From Asparagopsis taxiformis (lineage: Eukaryota > Rhodophyta > Florideophyceae > Bonnemaisoniales > Bonnemaisoniaceae), in the NCBI GenBank assembly GCA_030407315.1, contig JALQPE010001999.1:1-64000 (forward strand): a stretch of DNA of 64,000 nt, in the 5' to 3' direction. Numbering within the stretch: position 1 is the first letter of the stretch; every line of letters starts with the position of its first letter. The notes beneath the pieces were generated by a model that was not told the origin of the DNA, ran no database searches, and saw only the letters and a program-made list of their open reading frames with translations. Shown here piece after piece: positions 18,123 to 28,533 of this stretch. The position numbers were made by a program, and so were the translations under genes.

Positions 18123-20579
18123 TCACCTCGCGATGCTTTCGTCAATCTTCTTCGGATGGGTGGCTGGATGCGATAGGTCGAAAACAATTCGATGAACAGG
18201 TTCCTTAGATTTCTTGTATACGCGTAGTGCTGTTAGAATGAACGCAGCTTCATACCGTTCGTCTCTTGGTCTACGAAATTCTTTTGTGGACAGCAAAACT
18301 TTTCCAAACACTGCTGCAAGCTCTTTATCAGCCCCCATACTCTTGCCTTTCAACATTGGCGTTTCCCATAGCAGCCCGATAATGTACCAAAACACATTTG
18401 CATTCAGCGGAGGAAGCATCGAGATTATGCTTAGTACCACTTCCGGATCCTCAGCATACCCAGCTTCTAAAGCGGTTCGGTACATCACTCTAGGGATCAC
18501 TGAATCCTCCAAGTGTGTCAATACCTTGAGCAAGCAAGAAGCAACCGCATATCCACTAAGATTACGAGGGATTCTTTCCCCTCTGTCAACATAAGAAAGA
18601 ACTCTTTCTACAGCGACCTCATCTCCCGAGCGTATGAACAGCTTGGGGAATCTCCACATGTACGGCTCGTCATCTCCATCGTGAACACGAAGCAATGCGC
18701 TGACAAGTAACCAGAGTTCCTTTGGGACCGAAAATGGAACTACTCCTGGCTCTCGAAGCTGCTCTTGTTCTGACTCTCGAATACTTGGAATTTTTGTTCG
18801 CAGTTTATCCATGGGTTCCGATCCTCGCAAGCTGAAGACCGGCGTAGCAAGCATTGCAAGTGTCTCTAGCGACAATCCCAGCGTTGTGGGTACATATCGT
18901 CCTCTGAGCTGAATTCGTTGTCGGAGGCGACCTGGATCAGCCGCCACCCCAATTGTCATCTCCAAAATGCAACCGCGGGAAGCCACGTCATTTGCGACAG
19001 CGTCCTTACCAGTGATGTATACTTGAAAGTTGACAGCCATAGATTTACCTGGCGGCAACTTCACTTGCGTGTATCTGGAAGTTTCGAATACAAGCCACTT
19101 GGGCGCCGATGGTGGCAGAACAACGGAAAAGATGCCTTCTGAGCCGCCGCTATTGGTTATGGTTAATGTACGGTTGCACGCTTTCTCGAAAAATACATCG
19201 CCATAGTCCATGAGCGACGCTGACAGCTTGATAGCGGGTCGCATGCTTGCCTCTCGTTTATCGATCTTTTTGATAACCTCAGCCTCAACATTCATTTTAC
19301 TTCGCAAGCCTTCCACACCAAATGTCATCGTAAACAACGCATATACCGGTCGATGATCTGATGAATACACTTTGGCGGACATGTAGTGCTGCAGCTTTAC
19401 AGACGCTCTGTCTCGATCGTTGCCGTCTTTTGGATCTTTTCCAATTCTCCACAGAATCCTGTCCGTATATGCCGGGACTCGCTTAATTTCACCGTTCTCA
19501 TCTACAGAATACTCCTCACCGTATCGCTCAAGTTTATACGTAGGAGGAAAGCGTATTGGACCCTCGTTGAAGCCGGAAAAGATTTCGCAAGTTCGCATCT
19601 GCTCTTGCAATTGATCTGCACGATAGAGGCTTCCCCAATTGCTCTCCTTGATCCACATGAGGACATCCTGAAGCGGGGCATCAATTCGGTAATTGAGATC
19701 GCCAAGCCAAAACACCACGTCATGGTCCAAAATCTTGACAGCGTTAGGATCGTTCAGGATAGCTGTGTTGGCGCCAGCGCTCATGTCGGAAAAGGCGGCG
19801 GCAGCCACAGATGCCATTGAACCGAGCCAGGCGCCTGTGCCTACTGCAACTGCTGGTAGGTTGGATGCATTGGTGAAAGGAAAACTGTCTGCTGAGCCTG
19901 CACTTTGGCGACTTGGAACTATAGCTGATCTTGAGCCAGCGGATGAAGACGGCGAATTTTCAGAGAGGTGTTCTGAATCAGGGGGAAGAAAAACGGCTTT
20001 GCGCACGACATCTGTAAAGTCTTGATTCCTGCGTTCCACATAAGAGGTGTGAGCTGCTAAATGACAAGCGACGCATGCGATGGTTCGATCGTATAGTTTG
20101 AAACGAGCGGCTACACCGCCTTTGTTACCCACTGCGTTCAAAAAACCTGTGGCTGCATATGACAATTGAACATCTGAAAGAAAGGGTGTGTGATTCTTGC
20201 GAAGGAATACGAGAACGAGAATGCCGACTAATTGGCGTTCAGCAATTTGTTCGTAATCGGATCCGAGGGTTTGAGAGATGAGATTGCGCCACTGAGCTCC
20301 TTTGGAAAGATCACTGCGAAAAGCATCGACGCCGGATAATGACTGAATCTCTTCCAATGCGATCATGTACAGGTCGAAGGGTTGGTTTCGGGTATCGTGG
20401 ACGGGAAAGAGCCACGGTTTGATATCGAGAGAGGGGTCGATAGCGCCGCCGTTGACGTTCCATGTGCCCGTAAACAAGGAGAGATGCTTGGGTTGAGTGT
20501 ACGAGGCACGGTTCTTGGCCATTTCGGCAGCGAACCATTCCGAACGAGCAGCGGAGAAAGTCGGAAGCGGTTGTGCCAT
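18123..20579 (-). CDS. OCRL/INPP5B-like inositol polyphosphate 5-phosphatase
   Basis: The product has 818 residues. The catalytic domain runs from about residue 35 (LFTGTWNVNGG) through WLGDLNYRI (near 290) and PAYTDRILWR to SDHRPVYALF (near 406), the Mg-dependent 5-phosphatase signatures. An ASH-like beta domain follows (about 445-590). A RhoGAP-like domain occupies about 615-800 (FSVPKELWLLVSAL, LPPLNANVFWYIIGLL). This order is that of OCRL/INPP5B, which remove the 5-phosphate from PI(4,5)P2 on Golgi, endosome and plasma membranes. In the RhoGAP part the Arg-finger loop reads LFIRSG rather than the usual FRxSG, so GAP activity is doubtful, as in OCRL. No N-terminal PH domain is seen. Confidence 0.93.
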   Translation of the reverse strand: MAQPLPTFSAARSEWFAAEMAKNRASYTQPKHLSLFTGTWNVNGGAIDPSLDIKPWLFPVHDTRNQPFDLYMIALEEIQSLSGVDAFRSDLSKGAQWRNLISQTLGSDYEQIAERQLVGILVLVFLRKNHTPFLSDVQLSYAATGFLNAVGNKGGVAARFKLYDRTIACVACHLAAHTSYVERRNQDFTDVVRKAVFLPPDSEHLSENSPSSSAGSRSAIVPSRQSAGSADSFPFTNASNLPAVAVGTGAWLGSMASVAAAAFSDMSAGANTAILNDPNAVKILDHDVVFWLGDLNYRIDAPLQDVLMWIKESNWGSLYRADQLQEQMRTCEIFSGFNEGPIRFPPTYKLERYGEEYSVDENGEIKRVPAYTDRILWRIGKDPKDGNDRDRASVKLQHYMSAKVYSSDHRPVYALFTMTFGVEGLRSKMNVEAEVIKKIDKREASMRPAIKLSASLMDYGDVFFEKACNRTLTITNSGGSEGIFSVVLPPSAPKWLVFETSRYTQVKLPPGKSMAVNFQVYITGKDAVANDVASRGCILEMTIGVAADPGRLRQRIQLRGRYVPTTLGLSLETLAMLATPVFSLRGSEPMDKLRTKIPSIRESEQEQLREPGVVPFSVPKELWLLVSALLRVHDGDDEPYMWRFPKLFIRSGDEVAVERVLSYVDRGERIPRNLSGYAVASCLLKVLTHLEDSVIPRVMYRTALEAGYAEDPEVVLSIISMLPPLNANVFWYIIGLLWETPMLKGKSMGADKELAAVFGKVLLSTKEFRRPRDERYEAAFILTALRVYKKSKEPVHRIVFDLSHPATHPKKIDESIAR

Positions 20580-21033
20580 TGGTGGCGGGCTAAAGCATTG
20601 GCGATGACTGTTTCTAGTTGATGCGTAGAGCGAGGGACGGGGAGACGCGGGTGTTTTATGCGGCGCAACTGGCGATGGGTATGTACGGATGGTTTTTGTA
20701 AGCTAAGGACGCATTATAGACGTTGTTTTAGACCTGAATAGTCGTGCGGCTCCGTCTGGCCTCCATCCATGCGACTGCAATGAAAATGCAATCGTTAGAC
20801 GCGATGCAAAATGCAATGTTGCGCCTCAGCGTGACAATTACAATCCATTCAGATGAATTCATTTCTAATTACAACCATCCCAACGAATTACTTTATCGAA
20901 TCGCACACAATACAATGCGCTGTTTCGAAACCATTCTCTCATCCCTCGCCTCGCGCGCGACTCTCGCCTTCCCCCTCCCCATCTCCCCCGCCGCTCGCCG
21001 CACCGCCAATTGGCTGTGCTCAATTCCGTGCAA
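20580..21033. promoter_or_regulatory. Divergent promoter region, pyrimidine-rich leader
   Basis: About 450 bp separates the divergent OCRL-like and YIF1 genes. The YIF1-proximal 100 bp is strongly pyrimidine-rich on the plus strand (about 20930-21006). Several ATGs upstream of 20920 are out of frame with YIF1, so transcription probably starts within or near this tract. Confidence 0.4.
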
Positions 21034-22494
21034 ATGTACGGTCAGGGCCTCAATAACCAGTCCGATCGTCCGCCACCCAACGCCAACGCCCAGCCTTCAC
21101 AGAACGCCAATTCCTTCTACGCGAATCAACACTCTCAAATTCCACCGCACAATCAAATTCCCTACCAGCCGCAGCAACAGCAGCCCCAACAACAACAACC
21201 CTACAGGCCGCAATCCACAAACTTTGAAGAACAAGCCTACGCTTATCAGCCTCATCAACCCGCTCCGCAACCATCCCCTCCGCGAAATGGCTTCTTCCAG
21301 CCCTCTTCCTACACGCAAGAGTACTCGCACGACTATGCAGACTACCCGCAAGACCCGATCCACCAACAGCAGCCGCAGCAACAAAACTTCTACAACCCCG
21401 CCGCCTATCAAACCTCCTCCAACGCCAGTCCGCCACCAACCAACCACCAGCCGTCTCCATATTCGTCCAATGCGTACACACCGACAATGACCTCCCATTC
21501 TAGCCCGCGTACGGCCCGTGTACCAACCCCGCCCATTACGAAGCACCAATCTGACTATGCGCATCCCAACCCCGTCGACCACTCATCGCAGCAGTCCTCA
21601 TTCATGAACATTACGCCGCAGCAATATTCGCAGCAGCAACAGCCACCACCGTCGCAAGATCCCGCCGCCTCCATGCAGTCCGCGGTACCCTTCATGCTGG
21701 CTGGGATGCAACAACTTTCCAATGCCAACGGTGGCATGAACAGCGCCCTCGGCGCCCAGCTCTTCAACACCCTGGCACCCAGTGCAGTTGGGTATACAAA
21801 TCAGCTGTTCGCGCAGGGGCAACATTCCGTTCGCAGCTTTATGCGCATGCCCAAGTACTATTTTGCGGTGAATCATCGTTACGTGCTCAAGAAGCTCGCG
21901 TTGATTCTCATGCCGTTTACGCAGAGAATATGGGCGCGTCAGCGAGGCATGGATCCTGGTCATTTTGAAGGTTCCGGTTCAGATGGTGCAACATCATATC
22001 TTCCGCCGAGGGATGACGTGAATGCACCGGATCTTTACATTCCAGTGATGGCATTTATGACGTATGTGATGATGGTTGGATTTGTGTTTGGAATGCGTAA
22101 CGCCTTTCAGGCAGAGGTTCTCGCTCGGTATTTTTCAAAAGGACTCGCTGTACTGACGCTAGAAGTGCTGATCATTAAGCTCGGACTTTATCTGATTAAT
22201 GCGCGACCGACACCGTGGTTGGATGTAATCGCGTATCGTGGCTACAAATTTGTTGGCGTGGTGTTGACGATGGGCATGGGCATTGTTATCCCCAAGTTTT
22301 ATTTTCCAGCGATGTTGTATTCGGCGACAGCAATGGGATTGTTTCTGATGCGTTCTCATCGAAGAATTATTCTGCCGCGAGATGTCGATCCGTCCCATGC
22401 GCAGGACGTCGCTAGACGGAACGGCTTCTTGCTATTCGTTAGCGTGCTGCAATATCCAATATATTGGATACTCGTCCTGGACGTCAGATCGTAA
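21034..22494 (+). CDS. YIF1: YIF1 family ER-Golgi trafficking protein
   Basis: The product has 486 residues from the ATG at 21034; the frame is open upstream only to non-ATG codons. The first ~230 residues are Gln/Pro/Tyr/Ser-rich, with poly-Q runs, and probably disordered. The conserved YIF1 domain starts near ANGGMNSALGAQLFNTL, followed by YYFAVNHRYVLKKLALILMPF and DLYIPVMAFMTYVM, then about five membrane segments to the C-terminus (LLFVSVLQYPIYWILVLDV). Yif1 partners Yip1 and Yos1 and Rab GTPases in COPII vesicle fusion at the Golgi. The long Q-rich N-terminus exceeds that of animal or yeast homologues. It is convergent with the next gene, 159 bp apart. Confidence 0.93.
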   Translation: MYGQGLNNQSDRPPPNANAQPSQNANSFYANQHSQIPPHNQIPYQPQQQQPQQQQPYRPQSTNFEEQAYAYQPHQPAPQPSPPRNGFFQPSSYTQEYSHDYADYPQDPIHQQQPQQQNFYNPAAYQTSSNASPPPTNHQPSPYSSNAYTPTMTSHSSPRTARVPTPPITKHQSDYAHPNPVDHSSQQSSFMNITPQQYSQQQQPPPSQDPAASMQSAVPFMLAGMQQLSNANGGMNSALGAQLFNTLAPSAVGYTNQLFAQGQHSVRSFMRMPKYYFAVNHRYVLKKLALILMPFTQRIWARQRGMDPGHFEGSGSDGATSYLPPRDDVNAPDLYIPVMAFMTYVMMVGFVFGMRNAFQAEVLARYFSKGLAVLTLEVLIIKLGLYLINARPTPWLDVIAYRGYKFVGVVLTMGMGIVIPKFYFPAMLYSATAMGLFLMRSHRRIILPRDVDPSHAQDVARRNGFLLFVSVLQYPIYWILVLDVRS

Positions 22495-22653
22495 GGAAGG
22501 ATCGAACGAAAGAGAAGAAAGGCCGCATTGTTCGGACGGCAAACGTGCACAGTAGAAATATGTACTACTAGAAAAACCTGAGCGATAATAGAATACATGA
22601 AAGGATCAGGCTCTGCCGTCCCCCTCGCTAACAGTAAACAATTTGCTGCATGA

Positions 22654-23916
22654 TCAAACTCTCGCTTCATCATCAATTGGAACGAGACCCAATCGTCTTC
22701 CAACGTCTACAACTCCGCCGAGATACTGAACCGCGTCCGCCAAATCATCGCGGCCATTCGCATGCATGCTCTTCACAGTTGGCATGGCCACCAAGCCATC
22801 TTCAGCGACATAAACTTGCATCACAGCAAACTCTAACAAGTCTGCAGCAAACGTGACAGAAAAATTGCCCATGAACAAATCTCTCAACCCACACTTCCTC
22901 TCAAATCCCAATCTCAACGAAAGGGCTTTGCGACCACCATACCTACTAATCTCCCCTGCCATCCCCGCGGCCTCAATAACCTGTCTCGACGGAAAACTAA
23001 GCGGAACCTCAACCTCTCTCTGCACTATAGCCATATACACCTGACACTGCTCCTGGCTCCCCGAAACGTCTGCCAGCCATCTAACCAGCTCTGCAAATCT
23101 CTTAACATTAACCCAGTCCTTATGCAACACCATACCAAAACGGTTTGCAAACATCGTAGCGCCACCCTGCCGTTGTATAGCACCAGCCAGCACCGAGGGC
23201 AACGAGCACAATCTCGGCAGCACCTGCGGATGCACTTGATACGCGGACAAAAACGCGCGAGTCTTAACCGGATCTGTCCAGACGCCCCAATACCTGGCGT
23301 CGTACGCGCGCGCGCGCGCGTCGACAACCGGCGATGTCAGCGCGTTCCGGGCGACATATCTCTGGAGTGCATTGTAGCCATTCCTGCCGGGAAACTGTGC
23401 GAGACGGTTGCCGAGGTGTGGGTCTAGGCGTTGGATATCTCGTTTGGACGGGAAAAGCTCGTGTGGGGATGGAAGCGCCTCGCGTGCACATAGATCGTCG
23501 AGCAGTGCGGCGAGACGTACGAGCTCGGCGTCTTTCCATCGCGCGGTCGCGGTGCGCATGGGACGCAATGCGAGTCTGTCTGTCACGACGGCGCGCCCGC
23601 CTGCGCGCACGATGAGACGGTGCAGATGCAGCGCGCGGGCGGTGTCGCAGCGTCGTAGCGCAGATTCGGATGGTAGCGTGCCGGTTGGATGCCCCGTGCG
23701 CGCGCTCCATTCTTTCAATGCGTCGTGCACGTGCGCGAGGGCGTCGTCGGCGCGATGCGGCGGCTGCCAGCGGCGCGCGCGCCGTACATGCAGCAGTGTC
23801 TTTGTGTGGTTGGCGGAGGCGGGAAGTTTGGCGCTGCTGTGAAGTAGGAGAGGGGATGGGAGGCGGCGCGGCGTGGCGGGGAGAGGTGGTGGGGTGAGGA
23901 AGGTTGACGTGGTCAT
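22654..23916 (-). CDS. Helical-repeat protein, possibly plastid-targeted
   Basis: The product has 420 residues. The N-terminus (MTTSTFLTPPPLPATPRR...) is Ser/Thr/Pro/Arg-rich without acids, as in a chloroplast or mitochondrial transit peptide. The body has repeated helical units of the form LPS...L...G..DL...I...GG...A.RLGL: SESALRRCDTARALHLHRLI, LFPSKRDIQRLDPHLGNRL and QVIEAAGMAGEISRYGGRKA. I recall similar repeats in uncharacterised algal and plant plastid proteins, but no function is known to me. Arginine and alanine content is high and the first half is GC-rich. It is followed in the same orientation by the ARM-repeat gene, whose stop lies 273 bp upstream of this start. Confidence 0.7.
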   Translation of the reverse strand: MTTSTFLTPPPLPATPRRLPSPLLLHSSAKLPASANHTKTLLHVRRARRWQPPHRADDALAHVHDALKEWSARTGHPTGTLPSESALRRCDTARALHLHRLIVRAGGRAVVTDRLALRPMRTATARWKDAELVRLAALLDDLCAREALPSPHELFPSKRDIQRLDPHLGNRLAQFPGRNGYNALQRYVARNALTSPVVDARARAYDARYWGVWTDPVKTRAFLSAYQVHPQVLPRLCSLPSVLAGAIQRQGGATMFANRFGMVLHKDWVNVKRFAELVRWLADVSGSQEQCQVYMAIVQREVEVPLSFPSRQVIEAAGMAGEISRYGGRKALSLRLGFERKCGLRDLFMGNFSVTFAADLLEFAVMQVYVAEDGLVAMPTVKSMHANGRDDLADAVQYLGGVVDVGRRLGLVPIDDEARV

Positions 23917-24189
23917 TGTTGTGGATGGGGGAGGGATGACGGTGTGGGTTTGATGTCAGGAAGTTTATGGAGGTTTAGGGATGAGGATGGATTTGGGATA
24001 GAGATCGCTATTGGTAAACGGTTGGCTGAAAATCTGAAGAGATTGTCGAGACATTGCACGAGAGCCATACGATTTGCTGGGAGACACATGCCCGACTGCC
24101 GGGAGGTGGCGGTTGCGAACCGTTTGGAGCGGGTGATCGACGTGCAAATTAGAATTTTAAGATATATTTACAAAGACATACAGTACGCA

Positions 24190-27100
24190 TCAACCGACTT
24201 GCTGCTGCACCAACGAGATTGATGCTCTCGACTTTTTCATAGAAACGGAGCAATACAATAAATCAATCAAGCGATCAATGCCGCCACCATTATCAACACG
24301 CTGCATCCCCTGCGCGTCTCGATCAGGACCGGACAGCAACAGCAGTCTACCGAGACGCGCTCCATACGACATGATATTCTGCTGCGTGACATTACGATGC
24401 ATGCAGTTCATTGCCATCTCGACGCCATTTTCCCGAATCAACACCTGACATGCAACGCGTCCCTGTTCCGCCACTGTGCAAAGCACTGCCAGACCGTTCT
24501 GCACGATCATGTTGAGCTTGCCGTACCGATCGATGCACTGCACCAGCGTCTTGGCCCAGCTTTCGACGCTCATCACTTGGCGTGCCGCGTCGCTTCTACC
24601 CGTTGATTCGGTGTCCTCTCGCCCGTCGACGACGATGTTCTTCAGCGCCGCCATGCACTGCTGCACGAGCTGCGCGTCGTCATCATGAGCGCGTAGCGTG
24701 CACAGCAGTAGTCGCACCCCGCCGCCGCGCACGATGGCCTGTGCGAGGTCTGCTCGTCCGGCAGCGACGTTTCGCACGGTGAGAGCGCACGCCAATTGCA
24801 GGTCTTTGTTGTTCGGAAAACGACCCATGGCTGCTAGGATGGCGCGCAGTCCACCGCGCGATAAAACTTCCATTTTGGTCTCGTCATGTTTGAAACACGC
24901 GTTGGCGAGGAAGGTTGCAGCTTCTGTGATCAGTTCTGCGCAACCTTCGTGCAGTTCCATGCAGTGCAGTACTGTTCCCATAGCGTCAAATCGTTCACCG
25001 AGTCCTTCGCAGCATTCGCGCACTTCATCCAAAAGCACAAAACCAGACAGCGCGCGAATTCCAGCCACGATGACATCCACCTTGTCTACATGGTACCCAA
25101 CAGAATCTATCAAATGTCCCACAGCATCAGCCAACGAAAATTGTCCATGGAATCCGCCATGGCCGAGTCGCAAGCTCGCCAGTACCGAGCTGCATAGAAT
25201 CTGTACATACTCAACTCGTAAATGAATCCACTGCACACGCACAAGCATCGCCAGTGCACCTGTATCGTCCAGTGCCTCCTGCCGTTCCAGAATTGCCATT
25301 TCATCCCTATTCGAGAATGCAAACTCTCCCAGCTGTCGTAAGGCATCTTCAGTACCGAGTGCATCGCGACTGTTTTCACTCAACAGCTGCATAATCTCCA
25401 TGGCACGTCGTGTAACAATTCCCTTTGTGCGTCTCCTTCGTTGTCGTCTTGCCTGTTCCACGAGTAGTTGTGCGCGGTCCGAAGTGTTCCCCATCAATGA
25501 ACCACTGTATCCTGCATCCGAAAAACTGCGCAAGACTTTACCATCATCCACTGCACCATTCAATTGTTGCAAGTTGTCAGTCATGCTGCGAGGTGTGCGT
25601 TCTCTGTCACGCAGCGTGCCATGATGTGCCGCCCGCAATCCACTGCCATCTGTACTAATACTCGGCTTGCTGTCGCGTCCCAGACCGCGTTCGGAAAACA
25701 ATGTCTTGCCACGACTGCCGTCCAGACTCAATGGACTGTGCGCGGTGCCTCGAACTCTATCTGCTAATCGTTCATTATCCATTGCATGCGCATTAGTTTC
25801 CTCACGATGTTTGTTAGGTTCATTCTTGCCCAGTAGGCTCGAAGCGCCTCTGAATCGCGGAGAGCCTGTTAAACGTTCAGCGGAAGAATTGAAGAGCATT
25901 CTTCGCCGTGACGGAGAGGCCACGCGGCGCGTCGAAGAGGCTGCGACTGCATGGTTGGCCGCATGAAGCGATTTGTCCTCTGGTAACGAACAAGTCGAGC
26001 CACTTTTCCGCAGTTGACGCCTCTTGCCAACGGTGGCGCTGCGAGTGCTGTCTTCCCGCATTTGTCTTGTCGTCGTATACGGCGCTGTCTTTGCCGAACG
26101 TGGAGAACTACCGCGGTCGACAAACCACGGTTGAATGTTGTCGCTATCATCATCTTCGACAATGGGGCTCTGCGGTATACTGGTGCGCAGTTTATCCGAC
26201 AGCGTCTCACCCTTGGCGATGTCTACCCGCAAGGTAGCGCGTTCTTGGGGAGGGTGGTGGCCCAGTCCATCACTGGTAACTCGTGAGGTGAACGCATCAT
26301 GCACAACTTGCGCGCCACCCATGGTGTTGGTGCTGCTCTGCGCGGGATATGAGCGTGGAGCATCCTCGGCGGGTTGGGGTGAAGTCTGTTCAAAGCGCGG
26401 ACTGTGGGCGGCGGCGCTTGCGTGATCGGCGCGAGCGGCATGGCCCACAAATGATTGTTCGTCATTATGATGTGCCGTTGATGCGTCATGTGTCGGGTCA
26501 GCTACAAAGTCAAATGTCGACGCATACAAACCATCAGACAGACCTTGCGAAACTGCGCTTGGCGTCGTATATTGACTGGCGTAGGCTTCGTATTCGTCGA
26601 GCAGATCGGGATATTCCGCAATCGGCAGCTCGGGCAGCGTGAACCCAGTGGCTTGCGTGCCAGTTCCGCTTCTGTCCGTATCGCCCGACTCGACTCTGTC
26701 TAGCTGTGGATGCGGCGCCAATGGCTCGAGCGGTGACTGTATGCTCGCTGCGTGGTTGCTATCAAAGCCGTCGGATGATGTGTCAGAATGACTAGACAGT
26801 TGTGGCAGTTCCAGCTGCACTAGTTGTGAAGAATTGGACGGCTTGCTGATCGCAGCGTCGTTGAGTGTTTGGTGACTGTTGTCAACGTCAACGTCGCATA
26901 CTTCAATACTACCTGGCGGCGTCATGCGTTCATCCATGGCAGCTAGCGCAGTGTCGTCAAGTGTCAAGTCGAGAAACAGGTCTTTTGATTGTTCTTGAGC
27001 GCCATCTTCTTCGTAAAATGCAACGCGCTCCAGAACGGTCGGCTGATTTGGTTCGGAAACAATGACGGGAGATGTGCCGCCCGAAGCTACAGTCGGTTGT

Positions 27101-28368
27101 TCACGCGGTGGAGACAAGCTGGAATATGCACGTTCGACGGTGGGATTGGACGAGAACGAGTCTGGCGAACCCGGTATCAACTCGTCTGAGAAATTGTCCG
27201 AGTCGTCATCACTATCCTGCGACAATACGAAATCGGTCTCCGGTTGCGACGCGCTAGAATGTGACGCCGTCGAAGATTGTGGACGTTCGACTGCGTTAAC
27301 TGCAGCGCGAGATGAGGACAAGGCGGCAGTAGACGCGGTGTTTGCAAACGGCGGCAAATCCGGAATTTGGGCGGTATTCGCCGATACTTGGTGTGGCAGA
27401 TGATCGACTAGGGAACGCGAATTGGAGCGCAGGGTCGTCGGCTCATCAAAGGGCGAATTGGTACGAGCGCGCTTTTCGGTCTGAACGAGATCATTTGACG
27501 CAAACGGTATAGGGGGCGCGGGCGGGGTGGGGGGCGGATTTGAATAAGCAGGCAATTCAGCAGCGCTCTTCCTCGACGCAAAGGACCTAACGGACGACGA
27601 GGAGGAAAGCGGTTCGAGCAGGGGCGGGAGATCACGCGGTGTACGAACCGACGGCGTCGAGGTGGAGGCATAGGAAGCGGTGATCGAAGAGGAGGAAGAA
27701 ATGGGCTCTGAATCGCGGGTGGGGAGGTACTTTTCGACGGGAAGCTTATCGACGCGATGGGTGGTATAAGCGCGGGGGGCGATAGAAACGGAATCCTGAG
27801 CGGGGTGATGGAGGGACTGTGGCGGGGAGCGGAATGTGACAGAAGAAACAGGTGTGGCGACTGCAGCGACGGTGTCGAGACGACGATCGGGAATGGGGCG
27901 GGTTGTGCGACGCGGCTTGGCAGTATATGCGAGTCGAGCGAGGGACATGGGCTCTGGTACGGGGTCGTTGGGGGCGGGCCATTGGCGTCGGGTGCGCGAC
28001 GGAGGCTCGTCCGCAGTGGCGTCCATGGGCACGGGGAGCGAATCGGCGGCGTCGAATGGGTCGGAGATGCGACGATTGGCGGGAGCGTGTCGCGGTCGGT
28101 CGGGCATACGCGCCACTTCGGGCGCGGATCGATGCAGAGCGGGCGCGGGCGGAAAGGACATGGCGGGGTCGGATGGCGGCTCCATTACCTCCTCGAATAG
28201 ACCGGGCGTTGGCAAGGGCGCTGAGCGGCTGGGCGCGGCACGGCGTGGCATCGTGGAAGTGTGTCGTTGGTTGGATTTTGATGTTTCGTCTGGTGTTGCA
28301 CTGGAGCGCGACGCAGCAAAACTATCGCGGAAAGCGCGTGTTGTCACTGACGGCTGACGGTTGCGCAT
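24190..28368 (-). CDS. Large Ser/Pro-rich protein with C-terminal ARM repeats
   Basis: One uninterrupted frame encodes 1,392 residues. Residues 1 to about 970 are Ser/Pro/Thr/Asp-rich and probably disordered, with basic clusters (RRQLRKSGS, RRQRRRRTKG). Residues about 980-1390 form an alpha-helical region with armadillo-type units, for example ITEAATFLANACFKHDETKMEVLSRGG, LACALTVRNVAAG and VQQCMAALKNIVVDGRED. This suggests a scaffold that binds partners through ARM repeats and is regulated by phosphorylation of the long tail. No catalytic domain is visible and I cannot name an orthologue. The gene is divergent from the unknown gene at 28534, with a 165-bp gap. Confidence 0.8.
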   Translation of the reverse strand: MRNRQPSVTTRAFRDSFAASRSSATPDETSKSNQRHTSTMPRRAAPSRSAPLPTPGLFEEVMEPPSDPAMSFPPAPALHRSAPEVARMPDRPRHAPANRRISDPFDAADSLPVPMDATADEPPSRTRRQWPAPNDPVPEPMSLARLAYTAKPRRTTRPIPDRRLDTVAAVATPVSSVTFRSPPQSLHHPAQDSVSIAPRAYTTHRVDKLPVEKYLPTRDSEPISSSSSITASYASTSTPSVRTPRDLPPLLEPLSSSSSVRSFASRKSAAELPAYSNPPPTPPAPPIPFASNDLVQTEKRARTNSPFDEPTTLRSNSRSLVDHLPHQVSANTAQIPDLPPFANTASTAALSSSRAAVNAVERPQSSTASHSSASQPETDFVLSQDSDDDSDNFSDELIPGSPDSFSSNPTVERAYSSLSPPREQPTVASGGTSPVIVSEPNQPTVLERVAFYEEDGAQEQSKDLFLDLTLDDTALAAMDERMTPPGSIEVCDVDVDNSHQTLNDAAISKPSNSSQLVQLELPQLSSHSDTSSDGFDSNHAASIQSPLEPLAPHPQLDRVESGDTDRSGTGTQATGFTLPELPIAEYPDLLDEYEAYASQYTTPSAVSQGLSDGLYASTFDFVADPTHDASTAHHNDEQSFVGHAARADHASAAAHSPRFEQTSPQPAEDAPRSYPAQSSTNTMGGAQVVHDAFTSRVTSDGLGHHPPQERATLRVDIAKGETLSDKLRTSIPQSPIVEDDDSDNIQPWFVDRGSSPRSAKTAPYTTTRQMREDSTRSATVGKRRQLRKSGSTCSLPEDKSLHAANHAVAASSTRRVASPSRRRMLFNSSAERLTGSPRFRGASSLLGKNEPNKHREETNAHAMDNERLADRVRGTAHSPLSLDGSRGKTLFSERGLGRDSKPSISTDGSGLRAAHHGTLRDRERTPRSMTDNLQQLNGAVDDGKVLRSFSDAGYSGSLMGNTSDRAQLLVEQARRQRRRRTKGIVTRRAMEIMQLLSENSRDALGTEDALRQLGEFAFSNRDEMAILERQEALDDTGALAMLVRVQWIHLRVEYVQILCSSVLASLRLGHGGFHGQFSLADAVGHLIDSVGYHVDKVDVIVAGIRALSGFVLLDEVRECCEGLGERFDAMGTVLHCMELHEGCAELITEAATFLANACFKHDETKMEVLSRGGLRAILAAMGRFPNNKDLQLACALTVRNVAAGRADLAQAIVRGGGVRLLLCTLRAHDDDAQLVQQCMAALKNIVVDGREDTESTGRSDAARQVMSVESWAKTLVQCIDRYGKLNMIVQNGLAVLCTVAEQGRVACQVLIRENGVEMAMNCMHRNVTQQNIMSYGARLGRLLLLSGPDRDAQGMQRVDNGGGIDRLIDLLYCSVSMKKSRASISLVQQQVG

Positions 28369-28533
28369 CCGATGCGTTTAAAAAAAATCACAATTTTATT
28401 GATATATATTCGTATGTGGACGATACGCGCGCGCGTTGCCGTGTCAAAAAAATTCACATCTCTCATATTTCACGCCGCAGTTGATTAGGCGCAGCAAGCG
28501 CGTCGTCCTCGTTCGATTCAGTCCCCTCCTGTC

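Noticed and set aside
20744..21490. A 248-codon frame overlapping the YIF1 start
   Set aside because: It runs out of frame with YIF1 through a C/A-rich region and has no protein-like motifs; YIF1 is clearly the real frame.
28369..28500. AT-rich run with possible small ORF extending to 28484
   Set aside because: It is only the opposite-strand shadow of the ARM gene 5' end plus leader sequence.
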